64,000 nt of DNA from Actibacterium naphthalenivorans. Its GTDB lineage: Bacteria; Pseudomonadota; Alphaproteobacteria; Rhodobacterales; Rhodobacteraceae. Within the stretch, counting starts at the first letter, position 1; the number at the start of each line of letters is the position of its first letter. The notes beneath the pieces are model-generated. The model saw only the letters and a list, made by a program, of their open reading frames with translations, had not been told where the DNA came from and made no database searches. Below, in pieces: positions 1-8,479 of this stretch. The translations under genes and the position numbers were made by a program. The stretch spans positions 992,001 to 1,056,000 of the forward strand of contig NZ_JACIEQ010000001.1 in assembly GCF_014196965.1 (NCBI RefSeq), in the 5' to 3' direction.

Positions 1-2
1 CC

Positions 3-977
3 GCCGCGCCCGCCCCCGCCGCGGCCCCCGCCCCCGCCGCGGCCCCCGCCCCCGCCGCGGCCCCGTCATCCGGCAAGGACGTCGAAGATGCGCCCTCGGC
101 CAAAAAGCTGATGGCGGAAAAAGGCGTGTCCGCCGCCCAGGTCAGCGGCACCGGCCGCGATGGCCGGATCATGAAGGAAGACGTGCAAAAGGCGATCGCC
201 GCTGGCACCCAGGCCGCCGCTGCCGCCCCCGCCGCCGCCACCGCCACCCCGCGCGCGCCTGTCGCCGCCGATGATGCGGCACGCGAGGAACGGGTGAAAA
301 TGACCCGCCTGCGCCAGACCATCGCCCGGCGCCTGAAAGACAGCCAGAACACCGCCGCCATGCTGACCACCTATAACGAGGTGGACATGAGCGCGACGAT
401 GGCCCTGCGCAAGGAATACAAGGATCTGTTCGAGAAGAAGCACGGTGTGCGCCTCGGCTTCATGTCCTTCTTCACCAAGGCCTGCTGCCATGCGCTGAAA
501 GAAGTGCCCGAGGTCAACGCCGAGATCGACGGCACCGATATCGTCTACAAGAACTTCGTTCACATGGGCATTGCCGCAGGCACGCCCACAGGTCTCGTGG
601 TGCCCGTGATCCGCGACGCCGACGCGATGTCCTTTGCCGAAATCGAAAAGGCGATCGCCGAAAAAGGCGCCCGCGCCCGTGACGGCAAACTGTCGATGGC
701 CGAAATGCAGGGCGGCACCTTCACCATTTCCAACGGCGGCGTCTACGGCTCGCTCCTGTCCTCGCCCATCCTGAACCCGCCGCAGTCCGGCATCCTCGGC
801 ATGCACAAGATCCAGGACCGTCCGGTCGTGGTCGGCGGCGAGATCGTGATCCGCCCGATGATGTACCTGGCGCTGTCCTATGACCACCGCATCGTCGATG
901 GCAAAGGCGCCGTCACCTTCCTGGTGCGGGTCAAGGAAGCCCTCGAAGATCCGCGCCGTTTGCTGATGGATCTGTGA
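3..977 (+). CDS. odhB: 2-oxoglutarate dehydrogenase E2, dihydrolipoyl succinyltransferase (5' partial)
   Basis: This is the C-terminal part of the E2 core of the 2-oxoglutarate dehydrogenase complex, which transfers the succinyl group from lipoamide to CoA in the TCA cycle. The reading frame is open from base 3, so the lipoyl domain lies before the window. Visible in order are an Ala/Pro-rich flexible linker, an E3-binding domain (about bases 75-195, with [11 protein letters not shown]), a second Ala/Pro linker, and the CoA-acyltransferase catalytic domain. The catalytic HRIVDG motif lies near bases 885-902. The linker is encoded by an 18-bp tandem repeat. The lpd gene 580 bp downstream supports OdhB rather than another acyltransferase. 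PdhC is the main alternative, but the [19 protein letters not shown] region is typical of OdhB. Confidence 0.93.
   Translation, partial: AAPAPAAAPAPAAAPAPAAAPSSGKDVEDAPSAKKLMAEKGVSAAQVSGTGRDGRIMKEDVQKAIAAGTQAAAAAPAAATATPRAPVAADDAAREERVKMTRLRQTIARRLKDSQNTAAMLTTYNEVDMSATMALRKEYKDLFEKKHGVRLGFMSFFTKACCHALKEVPEVNAEIDGTDIVYKNFVHMGIAAGTPTGLVVPVIRDADAMSFAEIEKAIAEKGARARDGKLSMAEMQGGTFTISNGGVYGSLLSSPILNPPQSGILGMHKIQDRPVVVGGEIVIRPMMYLALSYDHRIVDGKGAVTFLVRVKEALEDPRRLLMDL
4..63 (+). repeat. 18-bp tandem repeat coding the Ala/Pro linker of OdhB
   Basis: Roughly three copies of an 18-bp GC-only unit (GCCGCGGCCCCCGCCCCC) run from the left edge. They encode repeated Ala-Ala-Ala-Pro-Ala-Pro. Flexible Ala/Pro linkers are usual in E2 proteins. 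The number of units can change by slippage without breaking the frame. The array probably continues before the window. Confidence 0.8.
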
Positions 978-1027
978 TAGATCGGCCCCCCTGCCACGGC
1001 AGGGGTGCACCACCCCCGGAGTCGCCC

Positions 1028-1417
1028 ATGACCCCTGAACTCACCGCCCTCACCCTCGCCGCACTGCTGCAGGTGCTCCAGTTCTTCGCCTATGCGGTGG
1101 CCGCCAACGCACAGGTCGGCCCCAAAACCGCCATGGGCCCGCGCGACACCCCCATGCACGTCACCGGGCTGGCTGGCCGGCTCCATCGCGCGCTGAGCAA
1201 TCATTTCGAAGGGCTGACCCTCTTCACCATCGCGGTCGTGGTCACCACCCTGTCGGATCAGGCCAGCCCCTTCACCGCCACCTGCGGCTGGGTCTATCTC
1301 GCCGCGCGCGTGGCCTATGTGCCGGCTTACGCCCTCGGCCTTTCCCCCTGGCGGACGCTGATCTGGGCCTTGGGCTTTGTCGCCACCGTCGCCATGCTGC
1401 TTGCAGCGGTGCTGTGA
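1028..1417 (+). CDS. MAPEG family membrane protein
   Basis: A 129-residue protein with four hydrophobic segments (about 3-25, 60-78, 84-101, 108-128), which resembles the MAPEG superfamily (membrane-associated proteins in eicosanoid and glutathione metabolism). The segment with GLAGRLHRALSNHFEGL is the typical MAPEG signature carrying the conserved Arg, Asn and Glu. The start at 1028 is chosen because the open frame from 974 would overlap the end of odhB. The gene sits between odhB and lpd in the same direction, so it is probably co-transcribed with the dehydrogenase complex genes. Its substrate is unknown. Confidence 0.8.
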   Translation: MTPELTALTLAALLQVLQFFAYAVAANAQVGPKTAMGPRDTPMHVTGLAGRLHRALSNHFEGLTLFTIAVVVTTLSDQASPFTATCGWVYLAARVAYVPAYALGLSPWRTLIWALGFVATVAMLLAAVL

Positions 1418-1430
1418 TGTTTCTTCTTCG

Positions 1431-1486
1431 CCGAAATATCCTCGGGGGTGAATTGGTCGAAGACCAAGAGGGGGCAGACAGCCCCC
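1431..1486 (-). repeat. Rhodobacteraceae dispersed intergenic repeat, copy A
   Basis: Read on the minus strand, this contains GGGGGCTGTCTGCCCCC (1486-1470), a short spacer, then ACCCCCGAGGATATTTCGG (1449-1431). The same two blocks occur in the same order at 6985-7022. The first block can fold (GGGGGC/GCCCCC around TGTCT). Elements of this kind sit between genes throughout Rhodobacteraceae genomes; their function is not established. Confidence 0.7.
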
Positions 1487-1560
1487 ACCCCCCGGCCGAA
1501 ATTCCTGTGCCCGCGTACCCCGCCCGGCGCAGATGCCAAAATAACCGAAGGAAATGACCC

Positions 1561-2949
1561 ATGGCAGACTATGATGTGATCGTGATCGGCGGCGGCCCCG
1601 GCGGCTATGTCTGCGCCATCCGCTGCGCCCAGCTGGGCCTGAAAACCGCCTGTGTCGAAGGCCGCGAAACCCTCGGCGGCACCTGCCTGAACGTGGGCTG
1701 CATCCCCTCCAAGGCCCTGCTGCACGCCACCCACAGCCTGCACGAAGCCGAGCATAACTTCGCCACCATGGGCCTGAAGGGCAAATCGCCCTCCGTCGAC
1801 TGGAAACAGATGCTCTCCTACAAGGATGATGTCATCGGGCAGAACACCAAGGGCATCGAATTCCTGTTCAAGAAGAACAAGGTCGACTGGCTGAAAGGCT
1901 GGGGCTCCATCCCCGCCGCCGGCCAGGTCAAGGTCGGCGAAGAACTGCACAACGCGAAAAACATCGTCATCGCCACCGGGTCCGAGGCATCTTCGCTGCC
2001 GGGGATCGAGGTCGACGAGAAAATCGTCGTCACCTCCACCGGCGCGCTCGAACTGCCGAAGATCCCGAAATCCATGGTGGTGATCGGCGCCGGTGTGATC
2101 GGGCTGGAAATGGGCTCGGTCTATGCCCGGCTGGGCAGCGAGGTCACGGTCGTCGAATACCTCGATCACATCACCCCCGGTATGGATGCCGAGATCAGCC
2201 GCAGCCTTCAGAAGCTTCTGAAGAAGCAGGGGCTGAACTTCGTCCTCGGCGCCGCCGTTCAGGGGGTCGAGCCCCTGAAAACCAAGGCGAAGGTAGGCTA
2301 CAAGCTGCGCAAGGACGACAGCGAGGCCACGCTCGACGCCGACGTGGTGCTGGTCGCCACCGGCCGCAAGCCCTTCACCGACGGGCTGGGGCTTCAGGCG
2401 CTTGGCGTCGAGCTTCTGCCGCGCGGCCAGATCAAGACCGATGGCCACTGGGCCACCAACCTGCCCGGCGTCTATGCTATCGGTGACGCCATTGAAGGCC
2501 CGATGCTGGCCCACAAGGCCGAGGATGAAGGCATGGCCGTGGCCGAGGTCATCGCCGGGAAATCCGGGCATGTAAATTACGGGGTCATCCCCGGCGTGAT
2601 CTACACCCACCCCGAGGTCGCCAGCGTCGGCAAGACCGAGGAACAGCTCAAAGAGGAAGGCCGCGCCTACAAGGCCGGGAAATTCTCTTTCATGGGCAAT
2701 GCCCGCGCCAAGGCGGTGTTCGCCGGCGACGGATTCGTGAAAATCCTGGCCGACAAGGAAACCGACCGCATTCTGGGCGCGCATATCATCGGCCCGGCGG
2801 CGGGCGATCTGATCCACGAGATCTGCGTGGCGATGGAATTCGGCGCCTCGGCTCAGGATCTGGCCCTGACCTGCCACGCCCACCCGACCTATTCGGAAGC
2901 GGTGCGCGAGGCCGCCCTGGCCTGCGGCGACGGCGCGATCCACGCTTAA
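1561..2949 (+). CDS. lpd: Dihydrolipoyl dehydrogenase (E3)
   Basis: A 462-residue FAD-dependent E3 component that reoxidises dihydrolipoamide and passes electrons to NAD+. It has an N-terminal FAD-binding motif (GGGPGG, about 10-15), the redox-active disulfide Cys42/Cys47 in the motif [13 protein letters not shown], a central NAD-binding motif ([12 protein letters not shown]), and a C-terminal dimerisation domain with the catalytic HAHPT near residue 441. Full family length. A second, more divergent member of this fold lies at 41100-42515. The odhB-MAPEG-lpd order indicates this copy serves 2-oxoglutarate dehydrogenase. Confidence 0.96.
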   Translation: MADYDVIVIGGGPGGYVCAIRCAQLGLKTACVEGRETLGGTCLNVGCIPSKALLHATHSLHEAEHNFATMGLKGKSPSVDWKQMLSYKDDVIGQNTKGIEFLFKKNKVDWLKGWGSIPAAGQVKVGEELHNAKNIVIATGSEASSLPGIEVDEKIVVTSTGALELPKIPKSMVVIGAGVIGLEMGSVYARLGSEVTVVEYLDHITPGMDAEISRSLQKLLKKQGLNFVLGAAVQGVEPLKTKAKVGYKLRKDDSEATLDADVVLVATGRKPFTDGLGLQALGVELLPRGQIKTDGHWATNLPGVYAIGDAIEGPMLAHKAEDEGMAVAEVIAGKSGHVNYGVIPGVIYTHPEVASVGKTEEQLKEEGRAYKAGKFSFMGNARAKAVFAGDGFVKILADKETDRILGAHIIGPAAGDLIHEICVAMEFGASAQDLALTCHAHPTYSEAVREAALACGDGAIHA

Positions 2950-3027
2950 GCAAAACCGGGCCGGCGGCGGCGGTTGCCCCGATTGGCCCGGTCCTCTTGC
3001 GGCCGCCGGCGATCCCGCCGCGCAAGA

Positions 3028-3678
3028 TCAGGCCGCGAGCAGACGCAACCCCTGCGTGACATCAGTGCGCACCGCCAGACGCAGCCCCGGTTCGTCGCCC
3101 GCCTTCAGGGCGGCCACGATCATCCGGTGATGCTGCGGCGGTTCGGTCCGCCCCAACCGGCCATAAAGCGCCCGCATGGTCGGCCCGAGCTGCAGCCAGA
3201 CCGTCTCGGCCATGGCCAGCATCGCGGGGGCCTGCGCCCGCAGATACAAGGTACGGTGAAACTCCAGATTGGTGCGGATATACCCGACCGCATCGTTCCT
3301 GCTGACCACTTCGGCAATGGCGGCATTGATGGTCTGCAACCGGTCGATCAATGCCAGATGCGCACGCGGCAGCGCCCGCGACGCAAGCTCCGGTTCCAGC
3401 AGCGCCCGCAGCGCGGCAAGCTCTTCGATCCGCTCGTTCGACAGTTCGGGCGTGGTCATCCGCCCCGAGGATGACATCGTCAGCGCCCCCTCCGCCGCCA
3501 GCCGCCGCATCGCTTCGCGCACCGGCGTCATGGACACGCCGAACTGTTTGCCCACCCCGCGTAGCGTCATCGAGGCGCCGGGCGTCAACTCGCCATGCAT
3601 GATGCGCGTGCGCAGCGTGCGATAAAGGCGGTCATGGGTGGCGCTTCCGGCATCGCCCGGCCGATTCTGTAGCAGCAT
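3028..3678 (-). CDS. GntR-family (FCD-type) transcriptional regulator
   Basis: A 216-residue regulator. An N-terminal winged helix-turn-helix (about 15-75) carries the typical segment GVGKQFGVSMTPVREAMRRL. A C-terminal all-helical FCD ligand domain contains ELAALRALLEPELA and later NLEFHRTLYL, whose His and Asp/Glu residues usually bind a metal. The open frame extends upstream to 3753 but would then run 44 bp into the neighbouring gene. The ATG at 3678 starts just before the DNA-binding domain and is preferred, although its ribosome binding site is poor. A perfect palindrome lies just upstream (3687-3696). The ligand cannot be inferred from the neighbours. Confidence 0.85.
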   Translation of the reverse strand: MLLQNRPGDAGSATHDRLYRTLRTRIMHGELTPGASMTLRGVGKQFGVSMTPVREAMRRLAAEGALTMSSSGRMTTPELSNERIEELAALRALLEPELASRALPRAHLALIDRLQTINAAIAEVVSRNDAVGYIRTNLEFHRTLYLRAQAPAMLAMAETVWLQLGPTMRALYGRLGRTEPPQHHRMIVAALKAGDEPGLRLAVRTDVTQGLRLLAA

Positions 3679-3686
3679 CCTTCGAG

Positions 3687-3696
3687 TGTGATCACA
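3687..3696. promoter_or_regulatory. Palindrome TGTGATCACA before the GntR gene, candidate operator
   Basis: A perfect 10-bp palindrome lies 8 bases upstream of the chosen start of the GntR-family gene, inside the 3' end of the YgjP-like gene. FCD-type GntR regulators commonly bind short palindromes and repress themselves. The assignment is inference from position and symmetry only. Confidence 0.35.
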
Positions 3697-3709
3697 AACC
3701 GTGACACCG

Positions 3710-4417
3710 TCAATCGGCAAAGCGAACCCGCTGCAACGTCGATCCGTTGGCACGCAGCCAGCCCCGATGCGCGCGATACGTGGGGCAAAGCTGTTCCACC
3801 AGCGCCCAGAACGCCGCCGAATGGTTCATCTCTCGCAGATGCCCCACCTCATGCGCGGCCACGTAATCCAGCACCTCGGGCGGGGCCATGATCAGGCGCC
3901 AGGAATACATCAGATCCCCGTTGGACGAGCACGATCCCCAGCGCGACCGCGTGTCGCGCAGGGTCAACCGGCCATAGCCGCAACCCAGGGCGGCCGCGTG
4001 CCGATCCGACGCCAGCGCCAGCCGGTCGCGCGCCGCGTGTTTCAGAAAGGCCGCGACCCTTTGGCCCACCCGGGCCGGATCGGCCGGCACCAGCAGCCGC
4101 CCGCCCTCTAGCCTGGGGCTGCGGACCGGCGCGGCGGTGATCGCCACCGGCACCCCTTCGAAGGGAACCGTTTCCCCGATTCGCACCACCGCAACGCCGG
4201 GATGCGATGTCAGGTGCCCGCGAATCCAGCTCTCCTTGTCGCGCAGAAAGGCCAGCCCTTCGTCCAGCGGGGCGCTTTTGGGCAGGGTCAGCGTCACGCG
4301 TCCGTCCAGTTGCGACACACGCAGCGAATAGCGGCGCGCGCGCGCCGACCGGCGCAGCGCGACCTCGATCGGCGGCTCGCCCGGCAATTCGGCGGAGGTG
4401 ACTTCGGCGCGTTTCAT
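3710..4417 (-). CDS. YgjP-like (DUF45, M48-related) metallopeptidase domain protein
   Basis: A 235-residue protein of the YgjP/DUF45 family, zinc metallopeptidase-like proteins related to SprT and WSS1. The zinc motif HEVGH (about residue 187) is followed by LREMNH, giving HExxH plus a third His ligand. Upstream is the family segment DTRSRWGSCSSNGDLMYSWRLI. The start at 4417 (MKRAEV) is chosen over the open frame start at 4459 because conserved sequence begins there. In vivo substrates are unknown. Minus-strand gene directly upstream of the GntR regulator. Confidence 0.85.
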   Translation of the reverse strand: MKRAEVTSAELPGEPPIEVALRRSARARRYSLRVSQLDGRVTLTLPKSAPLDEGLAFLRDKESWIRGHLTSHPGVAVVRIGETVPFEGVPVAITAAPVRSPRLEGGRLLVPADPARVGQRVAAFLKHAARDRLALASDRHAAALGCGYGRLTLRDTRSRWGSCSSNGDLMYSWRLIMAPPEVLDYVAAHEVGHLREMNHSAAFWALVEQLCPTYRAHRGWLRANGSTLQRVRFAD

Positions 4418-4565
4418 CGCCGCCAGATTAGCAACGCCGCCCGGCCTGTGCAGCCTCAAATGCGCGGCTTTCGCGGATTGTGTTCAAAACGGCTTTGACA
4501 CCCTGGGGGACTTGTGGCAGTTGGCTGCGACTCTGAACAGACATTATCGATTGAAGGGGACCTCT

Positions 4566-4898
4566 ATGCCCAAGGAAGAATGGGGCGTTAAGCGCGTTTG
4601 CACGAACTGCTCGACCCGGTTTTACGACCTTCAGCGGAACCCGATGACCTGTCCGTCCTGCGGACACAGCTTTTCGCTGGAAAGCCTGGCCAGCGGCAAG
4701 GGCCGCACGCTTGTCGCCGACAAATCCGATGCCAAGTCCGAACCCGAAGTGGTTGCCGATCTGGATACGGATGACGACGTGCTGGACGATGACGACACCG
4801 AGGTCGATCTGGGTGACGATGTTCTGGAAGACGATGAAGACGACAACGTCTCGCTGGACGATATCGCCGATGTCGCAACGGATGACGACGAGACCTGA
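4566..4898 (+). CDS. FYDLN acid domain protein (TIGR02300 family)
   Basis: A 110-residue alphaproteobacterial protein. The N terminus has a four-cysteine zinc ribbon (Cys12, Cys15, Cys29, Cys32) containing the family motif RFYDLQRNP (consensus FYDLN). The C-terminal half is a strongly acidic Asp-rich tail (DTDDDVLDDDDTEVDLGDDV), probably disordered. The function is not established. The ATG at 4566 is preceded by GAAGGGGAC, a good ribosome binding site, so the longer open frame from 4398 is rejected. tRNA-Ala follows 90 bp downstream. Confidence 0.9.
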   Translation: MPKEEWGVKRVCTNCSTRFYDLQRNPMTCPSCGHSFSLESLASGKGRTLVADKSDAKSEPEVVADLDTDDDVLDDDDTEVDLGDDVLEDDEDDNVSLDDIADVATDDDET

Positions 4899-4987
4899 AG
4901 AGCAGAGGGCGGTGGTTTTTTCGCTTGATCTCCACCGCCTGCTTCCATAGATACACGCGGGCAGGCGGCATAGCCTGCCACACGGTC

Positions 4988-5063
<76 letters not shown>

Positions 5064-5121
5064 AATCACCCCTCATCCTGTCCGCCACATATCGCGCCGG
5101 CTGCGCTTCGGTGATCAGCGT

Positions 5122-5940
5122 TTACAATATCTTCCGCGCCGGGTTCTCGATCGGCAGGTATTCGACACCGGCCCGTTTGACCGGCTGCGGGTAGAGCTTC
5201 ATCAACTCCAGCACCTCCAGCGGCATTCCGACCGTCACCGGAAGCCCCAGGCTCTGCGCCTCGCTGGCCATCAGCGCATAGTCATGCGTCCAGTAGCCGC
5301 CGGCCAGTTTCTCGGCCAATGCCTCGGCCACGGCCAGATCCAGCCGGGGGGTCAGAATCTCGATCGCGCCGCGCTTGACCTGCGCGATGGCCTTTTCGCT
5401 GACATCCGCAAGCACCAGCGTCACGTCAGACACCGCCTCGATCGGCTTGGAATCGCGCGCCTTGACGATGCTGGCACCGGGCACACCCACGATCTGCGGG
5501 TCGATCGGCCCGAGCATGGAAAACTCTCCCAGCACGATTTCATCCGCCGCCAGCGCGATCAGCGTACCGCCCGACATAGCGTATATCGGCACATGTACCG
5601 TTACCTTCGCCGGATGCGCCTCGATCGCGCGGGCGATCTGCAGCGCGGCGATTACCAGCCCGCCGGGCGTGTGCAAGATCAGGTCGATCGGCATGTCCCT
5701 GGGGGTTTCCTTGATCGCGGCGATGATGGTCTGGGCATCCTCCAGATCGATATGACGCGCCACGCTCATCCCGAACAGGCTGCGCTTTTCCTGCCGGTGG
5801 ATCATGGTGATGACGCGCGTGGCACGCTTGCGTTCGATCCGGCGGATCGCCTGCGCCCGGCGTGCGGCGAAAATCTGGCCCGTGACCAGCGGCTGCAGGG
5901 CGAAGACGAGAAAGAGAAGAAAGAAGATGCCTGTATCCAT
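5122..5940 (-). CDS. SppA-related Clp-fold serine protease (SDH family)
   Basis: A 272-residue membrane-anchored protein of the SDH_sah/PF01972 family, related to signal peptide peptidase SppA and ClpP. An N-terminal transmembrane helix (about 4-22) is followed by the Clp-fold domain. The segment HTPGG (90-94) and the predicted nucleophile in YAMSGGTL (Ser123) match the family's active-site region. The start at 5940 begins at the transmembrane helix; the open frame reaches 6030 but adds low-complexity sequence. Likely active on the cytoplasmic or inner-membrane side; substrates are unknown. Convergent with tRNA-Ala. Confidence 0.82.
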   Translation of the reverse strand: MDTGIFFLLFLVFALQPLVTGQIFAARRAQAIRRIERKRATRVITMIHRQEKRSLFGMSVARHIDLEDAQTIIAAIKETPRDMPIDLILHTPGGLVIAALQIARAIEAHPAKVTVHVPIYAMSGGTLIALAADEIVLGEFSMLGPIDPQIVGVPGASIVKARDSKPIEAVSDVTLVLADVSEKAIAQVKRGAIEILTPRLDLAVAEALAEKLAGGYWTHDYALMASEAQSLGLPVTVGMPLEVLELMKLYPQPVKRAGVEYLPIENPARKIL

Positions 5941-6145
5941 GTGCCGTCCGATTCCCTGCTGCCGCGTGCCGTGTGTAGCATATGCGGCGCGCCCGCCGGT
6001 CACCGAATTTGCCGCAGCCGCGCAGGCCATCTTGTGAATTGAAAATATCGGCCGAATCCGGCACCATCACCACAGGCAGCAACCTTGCCGGGGCGACATT
6101 GACGCCAACGTCAGGCCCCCGTCACGGGATACGAGGCGGTAGCAG

Positions 6146-6445
6146 ATGCAGAAACTTTTCTACGCGGCGCTGATCGCCGCATTCACGGCCCCCGTGGCCC
6201 AGGCCGGCGCGATCGAAAGCGCCTGTCTGTCATCGGGGCGCAAGGGCGTGTCGCGCGCCATGTGCGGCTGCATCCAGGATGCCGCCGACCTGACCCTGAA
6301 TCGCGGCGACCAGAGGCTGGCCGCGACATTCTTCCGCGATCCGCACAAGGCACAGGAAATCCGCCAGTCGGACAACCGCGGGCATGAGGCGTTCTGGCTG
6401 CGCTACAAGGCCTTCGGCACGGCGGCCGAGACCTTCTGCCGCTAG
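6146..6445 (+). CDS. Small secreted hypothetical protein
   Basis: A 99-residue protein with a clear Sec signal peptide (about 1-20, ending APVAQA-GA). The mature part has four cysteines (two in ACLSS...MCGC) and ends in FCR. I do not recognise a characterised family. Similar short secreted proteins are common in Rhodobacteraceae and are sometimes mislabelled as arginine transporters. The gene ends convergently against the phosphatase gene, and the two stop codons overlap within CTAG at 6442-6445. Confidence 0.75.
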   Translation: MQKLFYAALIAAFTAPVAQAGAIESACLSSGRKGVSRAMCGCIQDAADLTLNRGDQRLAATFFRDPHKAQEIRQSDNRGHEAFWLRYKAFGTAAETFCR

Positions 6446-6909
6446 CCGGGCACCCGGGTCTTGTGCAACTCGGCCACAAGGCCGTGGCTGGCAGCCTCGA
6501 TCAGATCAAGCACAAGGTCGAACCCGCCTTCGTAATAGGGATCGGGCACTTCGGCGCGCGGGCTGTTGGCATAGGTCAGAAACAGCTCCACCGGGGTTTC
6601 GCTTTCGACCGGGCGCATCCGCTCGAGCGCGGCGACATTGGCGCGGTCCATGGCGAGAATCAGGTCGAACCGGGCGAAATCGCGCGGTGTGACCTGCTGT
6701 GCGCGCAGCGGGCTGAGGTCATAGCCCCGCGCCGCCGCTTCGGCCGTGGCGCGGGCATCGGGCGGATCGCCGATATGCCAGCCGCCGGTGCCGGCGCTTT
6801 CCACCGCGACGTCCAGCCCCGCCTGCGCGGCAAGCTGGGCGAAGACCCCATGCGCGGTGGGCGAGCGGCAGATGTTTCCCAGGCAGACAAACAGGATGCG
6901 TGTGGTCAT
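6442..6909 (-). CDS. Low-molecular-weight protein-tyrosine phosphatase
   Basis: A 155-residue cytosolic phosphatase. The P-loop CLGNICRS carries the nucleophile Cys9 and Arg15 (C-x5-R-S), and the general acid is Asp123 in DPYY. Length is typical of the family (about 150-160). Members dephosphorylate tyrosine kinases or small aryl phosphates. No kinase or capsule gene is adjacent, so the partner is unknown. Monocistronic by context: the next minus-strand gene upstream begins at 7558, with a dispersed repeat in between. Confidence 0.93.
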   Translation of the reverse strand: MTTRILFVCLGNICRSPTAHGVFAQLAAQAGLDVAVESAGTGGWHIGDPPDARATAEAAARGYDLSPLRAQQVTPRDFARFDLILAMDRANVAALERMRPVESETPVELFLTYANSPRAEVPDPYYEGGFDLVLDLIEAASHGLVAELHKTRVPG

Positions 6910-6984
6910 TTCGTTCTCCTCCTTGCGCGATACTAGCGCAAGGGGGTGGCCGCGACCAAGATCGGCGTTTCGGCCGAGGACGCC

Positions 6985-7022
6985 GGGGGCTGTCTGCCCC
7001 CGGACCCCCGAGGATATTTCGG
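6985..7022 (+). repeat. Rhodobacteraceae dispersed intergenic repeat, copy B
   Basis: GGGGGCTGTCTGCCCCC (6985-7001) is followed directly by ACCCCCGAGGATATTTCGG (7004-7022) and AAAGATGAAA. Both blocks match copy A at 1431-1486 in reverse orientation. It lies in the gap between the phosphatase and the copper chaperone gene and could act as a terminator or RNA-processing site. Confidence 0.7.
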
Positions 7023-7072
7023 AAAGATGAAAGGGGCGCGGCGGGCCGGGTTCGGCGCGCCGCGCCGGGGTA

Positions 7073-7558
7073 TCAGTTGGTCATTTTCGTGGTGCCGTGA
7101 TTCATCTGGCCGTGCATCGGCTTGCGCTGAAGATCGACGGGGATGTCCACGGTGATGTCGCCGGCCTTTTCAAAGCTGAGCGTGACCTGGATCACGTCGC
7201 CCTGCTGCAGCGGGCGGGTGAGCCCGAGGAACATCACATGATCACCGCCACGCGCGAGGGCGTGGCTGCCGCCGGCGGGGATGGGAAAGCCTTCTTCGAC
7301 CTCGACCATCTGCATCACGCCCTGCGCGTCGGAGATATGGGTGTGCAGTTCCACCCGTTCGGCCACGTCGGAAGTGGCACCCACAAGCCGGTCATCGCTG
7401 TCGGCCCTGTTTTTCAGCACCATGAAGGCGGCGCCCGATTGCGACAGCATTGTCGAGGCGCGGGCGTAGGGATCTTCGATCATGATGCCGTCTGCGAGGG
7501 CAGGCAGGGCGAAAGAGATGGCGGCAAGCGCCGCGAAAGCGGATTTCTTCAGGGACAT
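7073..7558 (-). CDS. Periplasmic copper chaperone, PCu(A)C family
   Basis: A 161-residue secreted protein with a signal peptide (about 1-22, cleaved after ALA). The PCu(A)C copper site is visible as His72/His74, Met82/Met84, His107 and Met109, matching the family's H-x10-M-x21-H-x-M arrangement. Members carry Cu(I) to the CuA or CuB site of cytochrome oxidase. A His/Met-rich C terminus (HGQMNHGTTKMTN) may add copper binding. The small upstream gene (7605-7952), 46 bp away on the same strand, may be co-transcribed. Confidence 0.92.
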   Translation of the reverse strand: MSLKKSAFAALAAISFALPALADGIMIEDPYARASTMLSQSGAAFMVLKNRADSDDRLVGATSDVAERVELHTHISDAQGVMQMVEVEEGFPIPAGGSHALARGGDHVMFLGLTRPLQQGDVIQVTLSFEKAGDITVDIPVDLQRKPMHGQMNHGTTKMTN

Positions 7559-7604
7559 GACGTCCTCCCGGTATTGGATTGTCTGTTTGCTGGTCTGTCT
7601 TGCG

Positions 7605-7952
7605 TCAGGCCGGCACCGGGGGCCCGCGCGCCATCGCAGACAGACGGGCCCGCCCCGGAAGGGTCAGGGCCGCGGGCAGGGACAGGTATTCGCCATCGGC
7701 CAGCCGGCGCAGCGGCAGCACCGGGGGCGAGGTCGTGACCGAGATGAAGGCGGCGACGCCATCGGGGCAGATATGCGGCGGGCCCACCGGGTTGCCATCG
7801 GCATCGACGGTGATGGTCTGCAGCCCGAGGCCCGAGCAGATGACCATCTCGCCCGCGGCCGGGGCCTGGCCGCGCGCCGCCGCGAGGGTGAACGAGGTCA
7901 GGCTGAGCATTAGCGCCAGCAGCGTGGCAAGGAGGGGGCGCAGCAGGGTCAT
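7605..7952 (-). CDS. Secreted or membrane-anchored hypothetical protein beside the copper chaperone
   Basis: A 115-residue protein with a hydrophobic N terminus (about 4-24) that is probably a signal sequence or anchor. The core EMVICSGLG...HICPDG has two cysteines that could bind metal or form a disulfide. The layout resembles DUF2946-type proteins found next to copper genes, but I cannot confirm the family. The start at 7952 is chosen at the hydrophobic segment; the longer frame to 8054 would run against rpmB. Same strand as, and 46 bp upstream of, the PCu(A)C gene. Confidence 0.65.
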   Translation of the reverse strand: MTLLRPLLATLLALMLSLTSFTLAAARGQAPAAGEMVICSGLGLQTITVDADGNPVGPPHICPDGVAAFISVTTSPPVLPLRRLADGEYLSLPAALTLPGRARLSAMARGPPVPA

Positions 7953-8054
7953 CGGGCAGGGTATAGAGGTGCGGAACCGGCGGCGGAACGCGCCAAAAGG
8001 AAGCGGCCCCGCCGGTTGCCGACGGGGCCGCTGCACATCACAGCCGAAAGACAA

Positions 8055-8342
8055 TCAGGCGGTTGCCTGAGTCTTTTCGACGTCTTTCTTGATTTTCAGA
8101 GCTTTCTCGGAAAGCTCGGCATCCTTGGCCTTGGCCAGGAACGCATCGAGGCCGCCGCGGTGATCCACCGTGCGCAGCGCAGATGCCGACACGCGCAGTT
8201 TGAACGAACGTCCCAGCGCGTCGGAGATCAGCGTCACGTCATTCAGGTTCGGCAGAAACCGGCGGCGGGTTCTGTTCTTGGCGTGGCTGACATTGTTGCC
8301 AGTCATCGGGCCTTTTCCGGTCAGTTCGCAGACGCGCGACAT
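8055..8342 (-). CDS. rpmB: 50S ribosomal protein L28
   Basis: A 95-residue ribosomal protein beginning [20 protein letters not shown], the standard alphaproteobacterial L28 start, followed by [10 protein letters not shown] and the basic core. Only one cysteine is present, so this is the zinc-free form. The open frame extends to 8384, but the conserved N terminus fixes the start at 8342, with AGGAAGAG just upstream. Confidence 0.97.
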   Translation of the reverse strand: MSRVCELTGKGPMTGNNVSHAKNRTRRRFLPNLNDVTLISDALGRSFKLRVSASALRTVDHRGGLDAFLAKAKDAELSEKALKIKKDVEKTQATA

Positions 8343-8479
8343 GGGTCTCTTCCTTGTCTCGTATAAACACTTAGGGCGCCGCATGAGCAGCGCCTCGAAT
8401 TCCGTTCGGGTGCTTTAAGGGCAAAACCGGGGCGGCGTCAAGTGATTCATCTCAGGCTGTGCGCCGGTTCCGGGCGGCA

